From Magnetovibrio sp. (lineage in GTDB: Bacteria > Pseudomonadota > Alphaproteobacteria > Rhodospirillales > Magnetovibrionaceae): 5,707 bases of DNA. Position 1 is the stretch's first letter; each line of letters starts with the position of its first letter. Below the pieces are notes generated by a model. The model had not been told where the DNA came from. It searched no databases and saw only the letters and a list, made by a program, of their open reading frames with translations. Made by a program: the position numbers and the translations under genes. The stretch lies in NCBI GenBank assembly GCA_016763895.1, contig JAESSV010000173.1:1-5707 (forward strand), given 5' to 3'. Below are positions 1 through 5,707 of this stretch, piece after piece.

Positions 1-352
1 CTATATGTTGGCGGGCGACAAAGACCCGGATGAAATCTTGGCGTCTGTTCAAAATGGATTGTACGCGGTGAATTTTGGGGGCGGACAGGTGGACATTACC
101 TCTGGTAAATTTGTCTTCAGTTGTACCGAAGCTTACCTGATTGAAAACGGCAAAGTGACCGCCCCGGTCAAGGGTGCCACCTTAATCGGCAATGGACCGC
201 AAGCCATGAAAAAGGTCTCTATGATTGGCAACAATATGAAACTCGACACCGGCGTCGGAACGTGTGGCAAAGACGGTCAAGGCGTACCCGTTGGTATTGG
301 TCAGCCGACCTTGCGGCTTGATGATTTAACCATTGGCGGAACGGCGGCTTAG
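1..352 (+). CDS. tldD: TldD metalloprotease subunit, C-terminal part (5' truncated by window edge)
   Basis: This is the last 117 codons of TldD; the first complete codon is at 2-4 (Tyr), and the Met at 5 is internal rather than a start. TldD forms a heterodimeric zinc protease with TldE/PmbA that cleaves unfolded peptides and matures or degrades microcin- and CcdA-like substrates in the cytoplasm. Family hallmarks visible here are [16 protein letters not shown], the EAYLIENGK strand, the [12 protein letters not shown] loop, MIGNNMKLD, and [10 protein letters not shown] followed by [10 protein letters not shown] and a GGT-type end. The Cys at 263-265 lies 28 residues before the end, the position of the third zinc ligand (Cys454 of 481) in E. 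coli TldD. The HExxxH helix would lie upstream of the window. The gene ends at TAG (350-352), interlocked with the stop of the convergent EAL gene, so there is no room for a terminator between them. Confidence 0.95.
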   Translation, partial: YMLAGDKDPDEILASVQNGLYAVNFGGGQVDITSGKFVFSCTEAYLIENGKVTAPVKGATLIGNGPQAMKKVSMIGNNMKLDTGVGTCGKDGQGVPVGIGQPTLRLDDLTIGGTAA

Positions 353-1584
353 ATTTGCGCTTGGTTTAGCGCTTCTTCTTCGCCCTCTTTTTGTGCAGCC
401 TTTTCTCTGGCGCGCAAGCTTTCCGCAAAGGATGCAGAAACGATTCGTGAGACTTCTTTGTCGACTTTTTCCGACAAACGCATGAAGTCGTCGGTGGCTT
501 TGATAATGCTTTCGGCCCCGTTTTGGGCGCGCACGGTTTTGACAAGTGTATCCCCGGCCGTGTGCATGGCCCGGTGAATTTTTGAAAGTTTCTTATAGGT
601 CTCTTTGGAAACGCTGCTGTTGTCTAGGCTTGGGTTCCATTGTCCCAAACGGCAATGGGCCGGGCTGTGCCGCAAATCGAGTTTCGGCAGGTGTGACCAT
701 TCTTCGGGTGGGCTCATGGTCATGGTATAGACCGTGTCCAACACCTTGCGGCGATAGCTTAAGTGATTGACCCACGCGTTGTAAAAGGCCCCCAGTTCAG
801 AGGACGGCCAGGTCGGCGAGTCCTCAAGAATCGTGATAAAATCCTCGATGGGCGTCGGTTTCGCCATCCAGAATCCTTGTGCTTCGCTGCAACCCGATGC
901 CAACAAGAACGAATATATACCCTCGTTTTCAATGCCTTCAGCCACGGTTTTAATGGACAAGGCTCTGGCCATTTGCAGGCTGGATCGAACAATATGGGTG
1001 CTGCGAGAATCTTTATCCATACGCCCGACAACGCCTTGATCAATCTTCAAGGCTGAAAAGGGCAATTGACTGAGCATGTCCAGGGAAGAATACCCGGTGC
1101 CAAAATCATCCATGACGATTTCAACGCCCAGCGCCACCAACGCCAACAGGGTTTTGCGGATGGGTTCATTGTGATCCAAGATGGCCGTTTCGGTGATTTC
1201 AATTTGAATGTTGCCGGGATCAATGACGCGGTTGCCGATGTAACTGCGCAGCATTTTAACCAAATAAGGGGAATGAAGGTCCAGGGCCGAGACGTTAAAG
1301 GCGATTTGAATGTCGGGTTTATGGGGGCGAATTTGCGCGATGTTTTCGATCAGTTCTTGCAACATGACCGCCGTGATATCGGTGATGAACCCGCTTTCTT
1401 CGGCTTGCGGCAAGAACAAGCCCGGTGGCACCAGCTCGCCACCTGGTTTTTGCCAACGCAACAACGCTTCTCCCCCGGTTATCTTGCCGGTCTGAAACGA
1501 AATTTTGGGCTGGAAATGAAAGCAAAACTCTCCCCCATGAAGGGCGGCTTCAATTTCAGCAAGGGTAATTTTTTCGTCGCTCAT
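349..1584 (-). CDS. EAL-domain c-di-GMP phosphodiesterase with C-terminal CZB zinc-binding domain
   Basis: The 411-residue protein appears soluble, with no signal peptide or membrane segment. Residues about 5-255 form an EAL domain, which hydrolyses c-di-GMP to pGpG. The expected catalytic and metal residues are all present: E39 (EALLRW), N97, E129 (ExTE), D159-D160 (DDFGTGYSS), K180, E216 (AEGIE) and Q236 (QGFWMAKP), so activity is likely. Residues about 264-385 match the CZB (chemoreceptor zinc-binding) domain with its 3-His/1-Cys set: H274, C311 in HCRLGQW, and H337/H341 in an HxxxH. The spacing resembles E. coli DgcZ (H22, C52, H79, H83). CZB domains bind zinc and in some proteins sense HOCl through the zinc-bound Cys. 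A charged helical tail (386-411) follows. The start ATG has a GGG 5 nt upstream (1590-1592). The gene lies 103 bp downstream of gshA on the same strand. The EAL call is firm and the CZB call strong; the sensed signal is inference. Confidence 0.93.
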   Translation of the reverse strand: MSDEKITLAEIEAALHGGEFCFHFQPKISFQTGKITGGEALLRWQKPGGELVPPGLFLPQAEESGFITDITAVMLQELIENIAQIRPHKPDIQIAFNVSALDLHSPYLVKMLRSYIGNRVIDPGNIQIEITETAILDHNEPIRKTLLALVALGVEIVMDDFGTGYSSLDMLSQLPFSALKIDQGVVGRMDKDSRSTHIVRSSLQMARALSIKTVAEGIENEGIYSFLLASGCSEAQGFWMAKPTPIEDFITILEDSPTWPSSELGAFYNAWVNHLSYRRKVLDTVYTMTMSPPEEWSHLPKLDLRHSPAHCRLGQWNPSLDNSSVSKETYKKLSKIHRAMHTAGDTLVKTVRAQNGAESIIKATDDFMRLSEKVDKEVSRIVSASFAESLRAREKAAQKEGEEEALNQAQI

Positions 1585-1628
1585 CGTTTCCCATAACCCA
1601 TATCATTTTTGTTTTATATGACCTTACA

Positions 1629-1641
1629 CGGGACAATCCCG
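1629..1641. repeat. 13-bp inverted repeat upstream of the EAL-CZB gene
   Basis: CGGGA and TCCCG are perfect 5-bp arms around a 3-nt centre (CAA on the + strand). The repeat lies 45-57 bp upstream of the EAL-CZB start codon in the short gap after gshA. In gshA-sense RNA it could form a small hairpin, but no U-run follows, so it is not a standard intrinsic terminator. An operator site is possible but unproven. Confidence 0.35.
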
Positions 1642-1652
1642 CTTCGCAACGC

Positions 1653-1667
1653 AGAAGAGCGTCTTCT
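1653..1667. repeat. 15-bp inverted repeat downstream of gshA
   Basis: AGAAGA and TCTTCT are perfect 6-bp arms around GCG, 20 bp past the gshA stop codon, with a possible extra G-U pair at the base (1652/1668) in gshA-sense RNA. No U-tract follows on the minus strand, so termination would be weak or absent. It may be an mRNA 3'-end stabilising hairpin or attenuator between gshA and the EAL-CZB gene, or chance. Confidence 0.35.
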
Positions 1668-1687
1668 AAGTATGTATTTTCAATGCA

Positions 1688-3034
1688 TTAATAAGCATAT
1701 TCTTTAAAAATTGGATCGACTGAATTTTGCCATTGTTTTTCATAGGCCAGCAAAAGATCTTCGGCGGGGGTTCTGCCGGACTGGGCAATTTGGAATAAGG
1801 GCTTTAAAAAATGGCTTTCATCAGGATTGGTGGGGCTGGGCTGGGCGCGCTTGATCAAGCCGTCATGTGCGATATCGAGCACATCCAAGGCCAAATCACC
1901 AACGGTGTGTGTGCGAAAAGGCGTGTTTAAGGCGTGTGTCGGGACATTCATGCGCAGGTGGGCGTGTTCTTCTTGTGTCCAGTCTTTGACCAGTTCCCAA
2001 GCGGCATCAAGGGCATTGGGGTCATACAAAAGCCCCACCCACAAAGCCGGCAAAGCGCACAGCCGATTCCAAGGTCCGCCATCGGCCCCGCGCATTTCCA
2101 GGAATTTTTTCAAACGCACTTCGGGAAACGCGGTGGTGAGGTGGTCTTCCCAATCTTTGATGGTTGGGTATTCGCCGGGCAGAATGGGAAGTTTTCCGTT
2201 TATGAAATCGCGAAAAGATTGCCCGGTGGCATCCAAGTATTCTCCGTTTCGATAGACAAAATACATGGGCACGTCGAGCATGTAATCAACGTAGCGTTCA
2301 AAGCCAAATCCATCTTCAAAGACGAACGGAAGGGTTCCACAGCGGTCGGGGTCGGTGTCTGTCCAAATATGGCTGCGGTAACTGAGAAAGCCGTTGGGCT
2401 GGCCATTTTTAAACGGTGAATTTGCAAACAAGGCCGTGGCAATGGGTTGAAGGGCAAGCGACACCCGAAACATTTTCACCATGGTGGCTTCGGAATCGAA
2501 ATCCAGATTGACCTGTACGGTGCACGTTGCTTTCATCATGTCGAGACCAAGGGTGCCCTTGGTCGGCATGTATTGTTGCATGATTTTATAGCGGTTCTTG
2601 GGCATCCACGGCAGTTCGTTCAAGGTCGATTTAGGATGATAGCCAAGGCCGACAAAGCCGATGCCCATTTGCGAGGCTATGGCTTTGACCTGTTGCAAGT
2701 GCGTGCCGACTTCTTGGCAGGTTTCATGAATTGTTTTAAGCGGTGCCCCCGACAATTCGACCTGACCCGCGGGTTCCAAGGTGATGGATGAGCCATCGTC
2801 AACCCGCAAAGCAATCAGGTTTCCGTCTTCGACAACGGGTTGCCAGCCAAATTGTTGTAATTTTTCCAACAATTTTTGAATGCCATGATCCCCGGCATAA
2901 TCAAGCGGGCTTAGATCGTCGGTGCGAAACGCAAATTTTTCGTGTTCGGTGCCGATACGCCAATCTTCTCTAGGCTTACAGCCGCTGGCGATGTATTCGA
3001 TTAAAGGCTGTTTCGAAGTGATAATATCAGTCAT
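1688..3034 (-). CDS. gshA: Glutamate-cysteine ligase, plant/alphaproteobacterial type (EC 6.3.2.2)
   Basis: GshA joins L-glutamate and L-cysteine through the gamma-carboxylate using ATP, the first and usually limiting step of glutathione synthesis in the cytoplasm. The 448-residue protein matches the GCS2 family found in plants and alphaproteobacteria along its length: [18 protein letters not shown] near the N-terminus, [14 protein letters not shown] (85-98), [17 protein letters not shown] (163-179), [16 protein letters not shown] (193-208), [16 protein letters not shown] (213-228), [20 protein letters not shown] (243-262) and [10 protein letters not shown] (313-322). The reading frame stays open upstream to an ATG at 3139, but those extra 35 residues have no family character and would run into the divergent ubiA. 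The ATG at 3034 has an AGG 7 nt upstream and places the conserved region at the usual distance from the start. Upstream is a divergent promoter region shared with ubiA; downstream on the same strand is the EAL-CZB gene. The second glutathione enzyme, gshB, is not in the window. Confidence 0.95.
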   Translation of the reverse strand: MTDIITSKQPLIEYIASGCKPREDWRIGTEHEKFAFRTDDLSPLDYAGDHGIQKLLEKLQQFGWQPVVEDGNLIALRVDDGSSITLEPAGQVELSGAPLKTIHETCQEVGTHLQQVKAIASQMGIGFVGLGYHPKSTLNELPWMPKNRYKIMQQYMPTKGTLGLDMMKATCTVQVNLDFDSEATMVKMFRVSLALQPIATALFANSPFKNGQPNGFLSYRSHIWTDTDPDRCGTLPFVFEDGFGFERYVDYMLDVPMYFVYRNGEYLDATGQSFRDFINGKLPILPGEYPTIKDWEDHLTTAFPEVRLKKFLEMRGADGGPWNRLCALPALWVGLLYDPNALDAAWELVKDWTQEEHAHLRMNVPTHALNTPFRTHTVGDLALDVLDIAHDGLIKRAQPSPTNPDESHFLKPLFQIAQSGRTPAEDLLLAYEKQWQNSVDPIFKEYAY

Positions 3035-3040
3035 ATTTCT

Positions 3041-3045
3041 GCCTG
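3041..3045 (-). promoter_or_regulatory. Ribosome binding site supporting the gshA start
   Basis: On the minus strand this reads CAGGC, with AGG 7 nt before the ATG at 3034. It supports the 448-residue form of GshA over the longer 483-residue form that would start at 3139 inside ubiA. Confidence 0.5.
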
Positions 3046-3079
3046 TTGACGGGAACAATGTTTTACAAAATACCATAAT
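3046..3079 (+). promoter_or_regulatory. Possible sigma-70-type promoter for ubiA
   Basis: TTGACG (3046-3051) is a good -35 match. The downstream -10 candidates are TACCAT (3071-3076, 19-nt spacer) and CATAAT (3074-3079, 22-nt spacer); neither spacing is ideal. Transcription would start roughly 35 nt before the ubiA ATG. It sits in the only non-coding DNA upstream of ubiA, so a promoter is expected here, but the exact elements are uncertain. Confidence 0.3.
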
Positions 3080-3103
3080 GCCGTTTGCGCTCCCATACTG
3101 CAA
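3075..3103 (-). promoter_or_regulatory. Possible sigma-70-type promoter for gshA
   Basis: On the minus strand TTGCAG (3103-3098) and CATTAT (3080-3075) are separated by 17 nt, giving a short leader of roughly 35 nt to the gshA ATG. Both hexamers are imperfect. The -10 lies on the same bases as a possible -10 for the divergent ubiA. Confidence 0.3.
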
Positions 3104-3120
3104 TGACGTAAAAGAAATGT

Positions 3121-4044
3121 ATGAGTGAAGCAATACCAAATAATAACGCCAGCGACATCATTGACGAAAGCTGGATCATGCGCAAGACACCACGGCCTAT
3201 GCGGCCGTATATGATGTTGATGCGCCTTGATCGGCCCAATGGAGCATGGTTGTTGATGACACCGTGTTGGTGGTCGCTTACGTTGGCATCCACGGGAACT
3301 TGGCCGGATATGAGATTTCTGGCGTTATTCGCCCTGGGCTCGTTCATCATGCGGGGGGCGGGCTGTGTCATCAATGATATTGTGGATCGCGATTTCGATG
3401 GCAAGGTGGCCCGCACCGCGAATCGGCCCATCCCCAGTGGTTTGGTGAGCGTCAGAAATGCGATTTTCTTCTTTTGTTTTTTGTGTGTGTTGGGCCTCTT
3501 AATTTTGGTTCAATTCAACATGTTCGCCATCGGGGTGGGAGCCTCGTCGTTGGTGGCGGTGGTGATTTATCCGTTTATGAAACGCTTTACCTATTGGCCC
3601 CAACTGTTTTTAGGCATCGCCATCAATTGGGGCGCCTTGTTGGGGTGGGCGGCGGTGCGCGGAGAATTGGGCTTTGTGCCGGGCTTGTTGTATTTGGGCG
3701 GGGTGTTTTGGACGCTGGGCTATGACACCATGTATGGGCACCAAGACAAAGAAGATGACATTCGGGTTGGCGTCAAGTCTGCGGCCTTGCGTTTAGGGGA
3801 TGCGACGCCACAATGGATGGTGTTCTTTTATTTAATGGCGTTCCTTTTGATTGGTGCGGCGGGTTGGCAAGCGGGGCTTAGCCTGTATTTTTACCCAGCC
3901 TTTGGCGTGGCATCTTTGCATTTGGTGTGGCAAGTGGTGACGTTGGACATCAACAATCCTAAAAATTGCCTCGAACGGTTTAGCTCGAACCGCGATTATG
4001 GATTAATGGTGTTTGTGGCCTTTGTCATTGGGCATGCTTTCTGA
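3121..4044 (+). CDS. ubiA: 4-hydroxybenzoate polyprenyltransferase
   Basis: UbiA is an inner-membrane enzyme that attaches the polyprenyl tail to 4-hydroxybenzoate, the first membrane-bound step of ubiquinone synthesis. The 307-residue protein has both Mg-diphosphate aspartate motifs: NDIVDRDFD at 85-93 (NDxxDxxxD) and [12 protein letters not shown] at 202-213 (DxxYxxxDxxD). [10 protein letters not shown] (98-107) follows the first. About nine hydrophobic segments are visible, near 41-57, 64-84, 113-132, 134-153, 158-179, 185-205, 232-252, 255-273 and 293-307. An in-frame TAA at 3109 makes the ATG at 3121 the first possible start. The Shine-Dalgarno is weak (an A-rich stretch only), and an ATG at 3117 in another frame encodes only Met-Tyr-Glu-stop across it. 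Later starts at Met20 or Met27 would keep all motifs and cannot be excluded. The gene is divergent from gshA (86-bp gap), and its last 15 codons overlap the convergent GGCT-like gene. Confidence 0.95.
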   Translation: MSEAIPNNNASDIIDESWIMRKTPRPMRPYMMLMRLDRPNGAWLLMTPCWWSLTLASTGTWPDMRFLALFALGSFIMRGAGCVINDIVDRDFDGKVARTANRPIPSGLVSVRNAIFFFCFLCVLGLLILVQFNMFAIGVGASSLVAVVIYPFMKRFTYWPQLFLGIAINWGALLGWAAVRGELGFVPGLLYLGGVFWTLGYDTMYGHQDKEDDIRVGVKSAALRLGDATPQWMVFFYLMAFLLIGAAGWQAGLSLYFYPAFGVASLHLVWQVVTLDINNPKNCLERFSSNRDYGLMVFVAFVIGHAF

Positions 4045-4697
4045 GCCAGCCGCCGCGTATATTTCGCCCGCGTCTGGGGGCTTTTAATCAGCGCTAAGAT
4101 AAAATCATCCAGGCTTTTTGTGGTCGAGGTGACTTGGGATTTTGCATAGCGCAAAACCTGTTCTTGGCTCATCGCCTTAAGGCTTATGGGCTTGCCGTGT
4201 TGGCTTAAAGATCCGCGTTTGGACAGATAAGCATAAGCCGATTGTAGAAGATCTCCGGTTTCCAGCCTAAGCTTGATATTGGGCATTTGCACATAGTCAT
4301 AATTGACCCCAATACTTTCGGTTTCATGCATGCGCGCCAATTGATCATCGTTCAGCCACGTCACAAAGACATCGGTTATGGCGCCAATTGCGCTGGCCAA
4401 CGTGGCCGGAACGGAACCATAGCTGGTGAAGTGGGCGCTATAGACACTTTCGAAGTCATGCAATTGGCCTCGGGTGACGTAGATGGGATATTTAAGCAGC
4501 TGTTCATGGCCCTTAAATTTGTGTTCCAGCTGATCCGGCGACGCATTTGATCCAGACGCGATAACGCCGTGCAGATGATCCTTGCTCACACGATCTTTGT
4601 TGGCGTGCCCCGGATGTTCACGCCATCCGTCTTGATCCAAAACATAAGACGTTTCGGGAATGAAAAAAGGGTACGATTTTGCGTGTTGAATGGGCAT
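3996..4697 (-). CDS. Conserved hypothetical protein with gamma-glutamylcyclotransferase (GGCT/AIG2)-like pattern
   Basis: I do not know an established name for this 233-residue soluble protein. Residues about 42-160 follow the layout of the GGCT fold: VIASGSNASPDQLEHKF (45-61) resembles the substrate-binding YGSN loop and following helix. It is followed by a strand region YSAHFTSYGSVPATL (86-100), then VFVTWLNDDQLARMHETE (110-127), where E127 sits where these enzymes carry their catalytic Glu, and a downstream Tyr (NYDY, 132-135). GGCT enzymes release 5-oxoproline from gamma-glutamyl amino acids or amines. Activity here is inference from motifs, and the usual Tyr of YGSN is Ser48. About 70 C-terminal residues (161-233) lie outside the pattern. 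The ATG is 2 bp after the stop of the HD-GYP gene (TAACAATG) with no clear ribosome site, suggesting translational coupling. The 3' end overlaps ubiA by 49 bp. The gene is real (long, conserved-looking, tightly packed); its function is uncertain. Confidence 0.8.
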   Translation of the reverse strand: MPIQHAKSYPFFIPETSYVLDQDGWREHPGHANKDRVSKDHLHGVIASGSNASPDQLEHKFKGHEQLLKYPIYVTRGQLHDFESVYSAHFTSYGSVPATLASAIGAITDVFVTWLNDDQLARMHETESIGVNYDYVQMPNIKLRLETGDLLQSAYAYLSKRGSLSQHGKPISLKAMSQEQVLRYAKSQVTSTTKSLDDFILALIKSPQTRAKYTRRLAQKACPMTKATNTINP

Positions 4698-4699
4698 TG

Positions 4700-5707
4700 T
4701 TATTTCAGGTACTGAGAAATATCAACGTCGTCCATTTGTTCGGGTCTGAGGTATTGTTCCGCGTATTCCTTGTACACACCACTTTCCAACAACAACCTAA
4801 ACAAATCGGCATCGATGTGTTGATCTTTGACCATGAAGGACAAGATTTTAATGCTTTCCGATAAGGTTTTGGGTTCTTTATAGGGCCGGTCCGCAGCGGT
4901 TAAGGCTTCAAATACATCCGCGACCGCCATGATGCGGGCGGGGACCGACATATCGGCCTTGGTGAGCTTTCGCGGATAGCCTGTCCCAATCAAGGTTTCA
5001 TGGTGAGCGCCCGCGTATTCCGGGACATTTTTAAGATGTTTTGGGAACGGCATTTGGCTGAGCATGACGATGGATTGGGTGATGTGGTTTTGAATGATAT
5101 AGCGATCTTCGTTGGTCAGCGTGCCGCGCGTGATGCTGAGATTATAGATTTCTCCCCGGTTGAACAATTTTTCGGGCACATCCATATTGAAACCGTATTT
5201 TTCGGCATCGGTGGATTGGAATGTTCCGTCGCGTTCAAATATATGTTCGGATTTGTCACTCGGCAGGTTTTCTTGCACGGGCAATTGCGGCGCGGGTTCA
5301 ATTTGCTTGCGCAACAATTCATCATGAGAAATGCCGATGCGGTCATTCAGCGTGCGGGTCCATGTTTGTTTTGCAATTTCTTGAATGCGGGTAATTTTTT
5401 CAGGCGCCATAAACTCGCCACCCACATTACTAACGGCGACAAATTCGTAATCGTCGTCAATGCTTTGCAACGCCATGTCCAGGTCGGCTTTAAGTTCAGT
5501 TTCATTGCCGCCTTTGGCAACGGCCTTCCAGAACTCAATTTCCAACTCGCGCTTTTTGACTTCAAAACGCATGCGTATTTCGTGGATGCGATCGTAAATG
5601 GTTTCCAACTTGGTCGACTTGTCGACCACGTATTCGGGCGTGACCACCTTGCCGCAATCGTGCAACCAACTGGCCAGATGCAATTCGCGAAAGCCATCTT
5701 TGTTCAG
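4700..5707 (-). CDS. HD-GYP-type phosphohydrolase with large insertion (N-terminus beyond right edge)
   Basis: The reading frame runs off the right edge; 335 residues are visible (numbered from the CTG codon at 5707). The apparent TTG start at 5683 is internal, because the frame continues upstream as LNKDGFRE. HD-GYP proteins hydrolyse c-di-GMP using a di- or tri-iron centre. Visible motifs are HDCGK (H16, D17), an NH at 207-208 after GTLTNEDRYIIQ, HHET (235-238), GTGYP (241-245), and ARIMAVADVFEALTAADRPY (257-276) with metal-ligand D264. The metal ligands expected of the family are therefore present. About 155 residues separate HDCGK from the GTLT segment, where ordinary HD-GYP domains have roughly 15-25. 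This stretch starts VDKSTKLETIYDRIHEIR, continues as a charged probable coiled coil, and ends in a Pro-rich linker (about 137-150). The HHExxDGxGYP consensus has Ile240 instead of Asp/Asn. A sensory N-terminal domain probably lies off-window. The GGCT-like gene follows 2 bp downstream. Confidence 0.9.
   Translation of the reverse strand: MNKDGFRELHLASWLHDCGKVVTPEYVVDKSTKLETIYDRIHEIRMRFEVKKRELEIEFWKAVAKGGNETELKADLDMALQSIDDDYEFVAVSNVGGEFMAPEKITRIQEIAKQTWTRTLNDRIGISHDELLRKQIEPAPQLPVQENLPSDKSEHIFERDGTFQSTDAEKYGFNMDVPEKLFNRGEIYNLSITRGTLTNEDRYIIQNHITQSIVMLSQMPFPKHLKNVPEYAGAHHETLIGTGYPRKLTKADMSVPARIMAVADVFEALTAADRPYKEPKTLSESIKILSFMVKDQHIDADLFRLLLESGVYKEYAEQYLRPEQMDDVDISQYLK

Noticed and set aside
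5..352. Complete small 115-residue gene beginning at the ATG at position 5
   Set aside because: The sequence is the conserved C-terminus of TldD and the frame stays open upstream of the ATG to the window edge, so the Met is internal.
1066..1596. 176-residue open frame on the plus strand antisense to the EAL-CZB gene
   Set aside because: It lies opposite the EAL domain, whose catalytic motifs are intact; the translated sequence shows no recognisable family and is best explained as a shadow of codon bias.
1653..1690. Intrinsic terminator for gshA
   Set aside because: The 6-bp hairpin has a tight triloop and AT-rich arms and is not followed by a U-run in the gshA direction.
1934..2419. 161-residue open frame on the plus strand opposite gshA (with others at 1827-2255 and 2447-2791)
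   Set aside because: All are antisense to a clearly conserved glutamate-cysteine ligase and show no domain, start-site or family signal of their own.
3117..3128. Three-codon leader ORF (Met-Tyr-Glu-stop) overlapping the ubiA start
   Set aside because: Too short, with no ribosome site of its own, to support a regulatory leader peptide; likely chance.
3035..3139. 35-residue N-terminal extension of GshA starting at the ATG at 3139
   Set aside because: It has no match to the family pattern, overlaps the divergent ubiA start, and a better ribosome site precedes the ATG at 3034.
5611..5628. 18-bp palindrome (8-bp arms TGGTCGAC / GTCGACCA, 2-nt centre) inside the HD-GYP gene
   Set aside because: It encodes part of the VVDKSTK segment that looks conserved in this protein subfamily, so the symmetry is most simply a by-product of coding sequence.

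Overview
The window holds six protein-coding genes on both strands of what looks like an alphaproteobacterial chromosome, probably a Rhodospirillales-like or related marine lineage. The evidence is a plant/alphaproteobacterial-type glutamate-cysteine ligase, a UbiA-type 4-hydroxybenzoate prenyltransferase, a TldD C-terminus, and motile-bacterium style c-di-GMP enzymes. Base composition is moderate and similar throughout, and no mobile element, tRNA, rRNA or CRISPR array was seen. Lineage is inferred from protein character only.

Layout from left to right: (1) the 3' end of tldD (+), cut by the left edge; (2) an EAL phosphodiesterase with a C-terminal zinc-binding CZB domain (-), whose stop codon interlocks with that of tldD; (3) gshA (-), 103 bp upstream of the EAL-CZB gene on the same strand; (4) an 86-bp divergent promoter region; (5) ubiA (+); (6) a conserved-hypothetical gene with a gamma-glutamylcyclotransferase-like pattern (-), which overlaps the ubiA 3' end by 49 bp; (7) a long HD-GYP-type phosphohydrolase (-), cut by the right edge and separated from gene 6 by 2 bp. 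Coding density is very high. There is no gene-free stretch over 300 bases; the only real gaps are 1585-1687 and 3035-3120.

Functionally the window mixes redox and quinone housekeeping (glutathione synthesis by GshA, ubiquinone synthesis by UbiA, peptide maturation or turnover by TldD) with two c-di-GMP-type phosphodiesterases of unrelated fold (EAL and HD-GYP). No GGDEF cyclase is visible. The most noteworthy items are the EAL-CZB fusion next to gshA, which suggests a zinc/oxidant input into c-di-GMP breakdown, and the uncharacterised GGCT-like gene that appears translationally coupled to the HD-GYP gene. I see no complete, clearly new multi-gene system.
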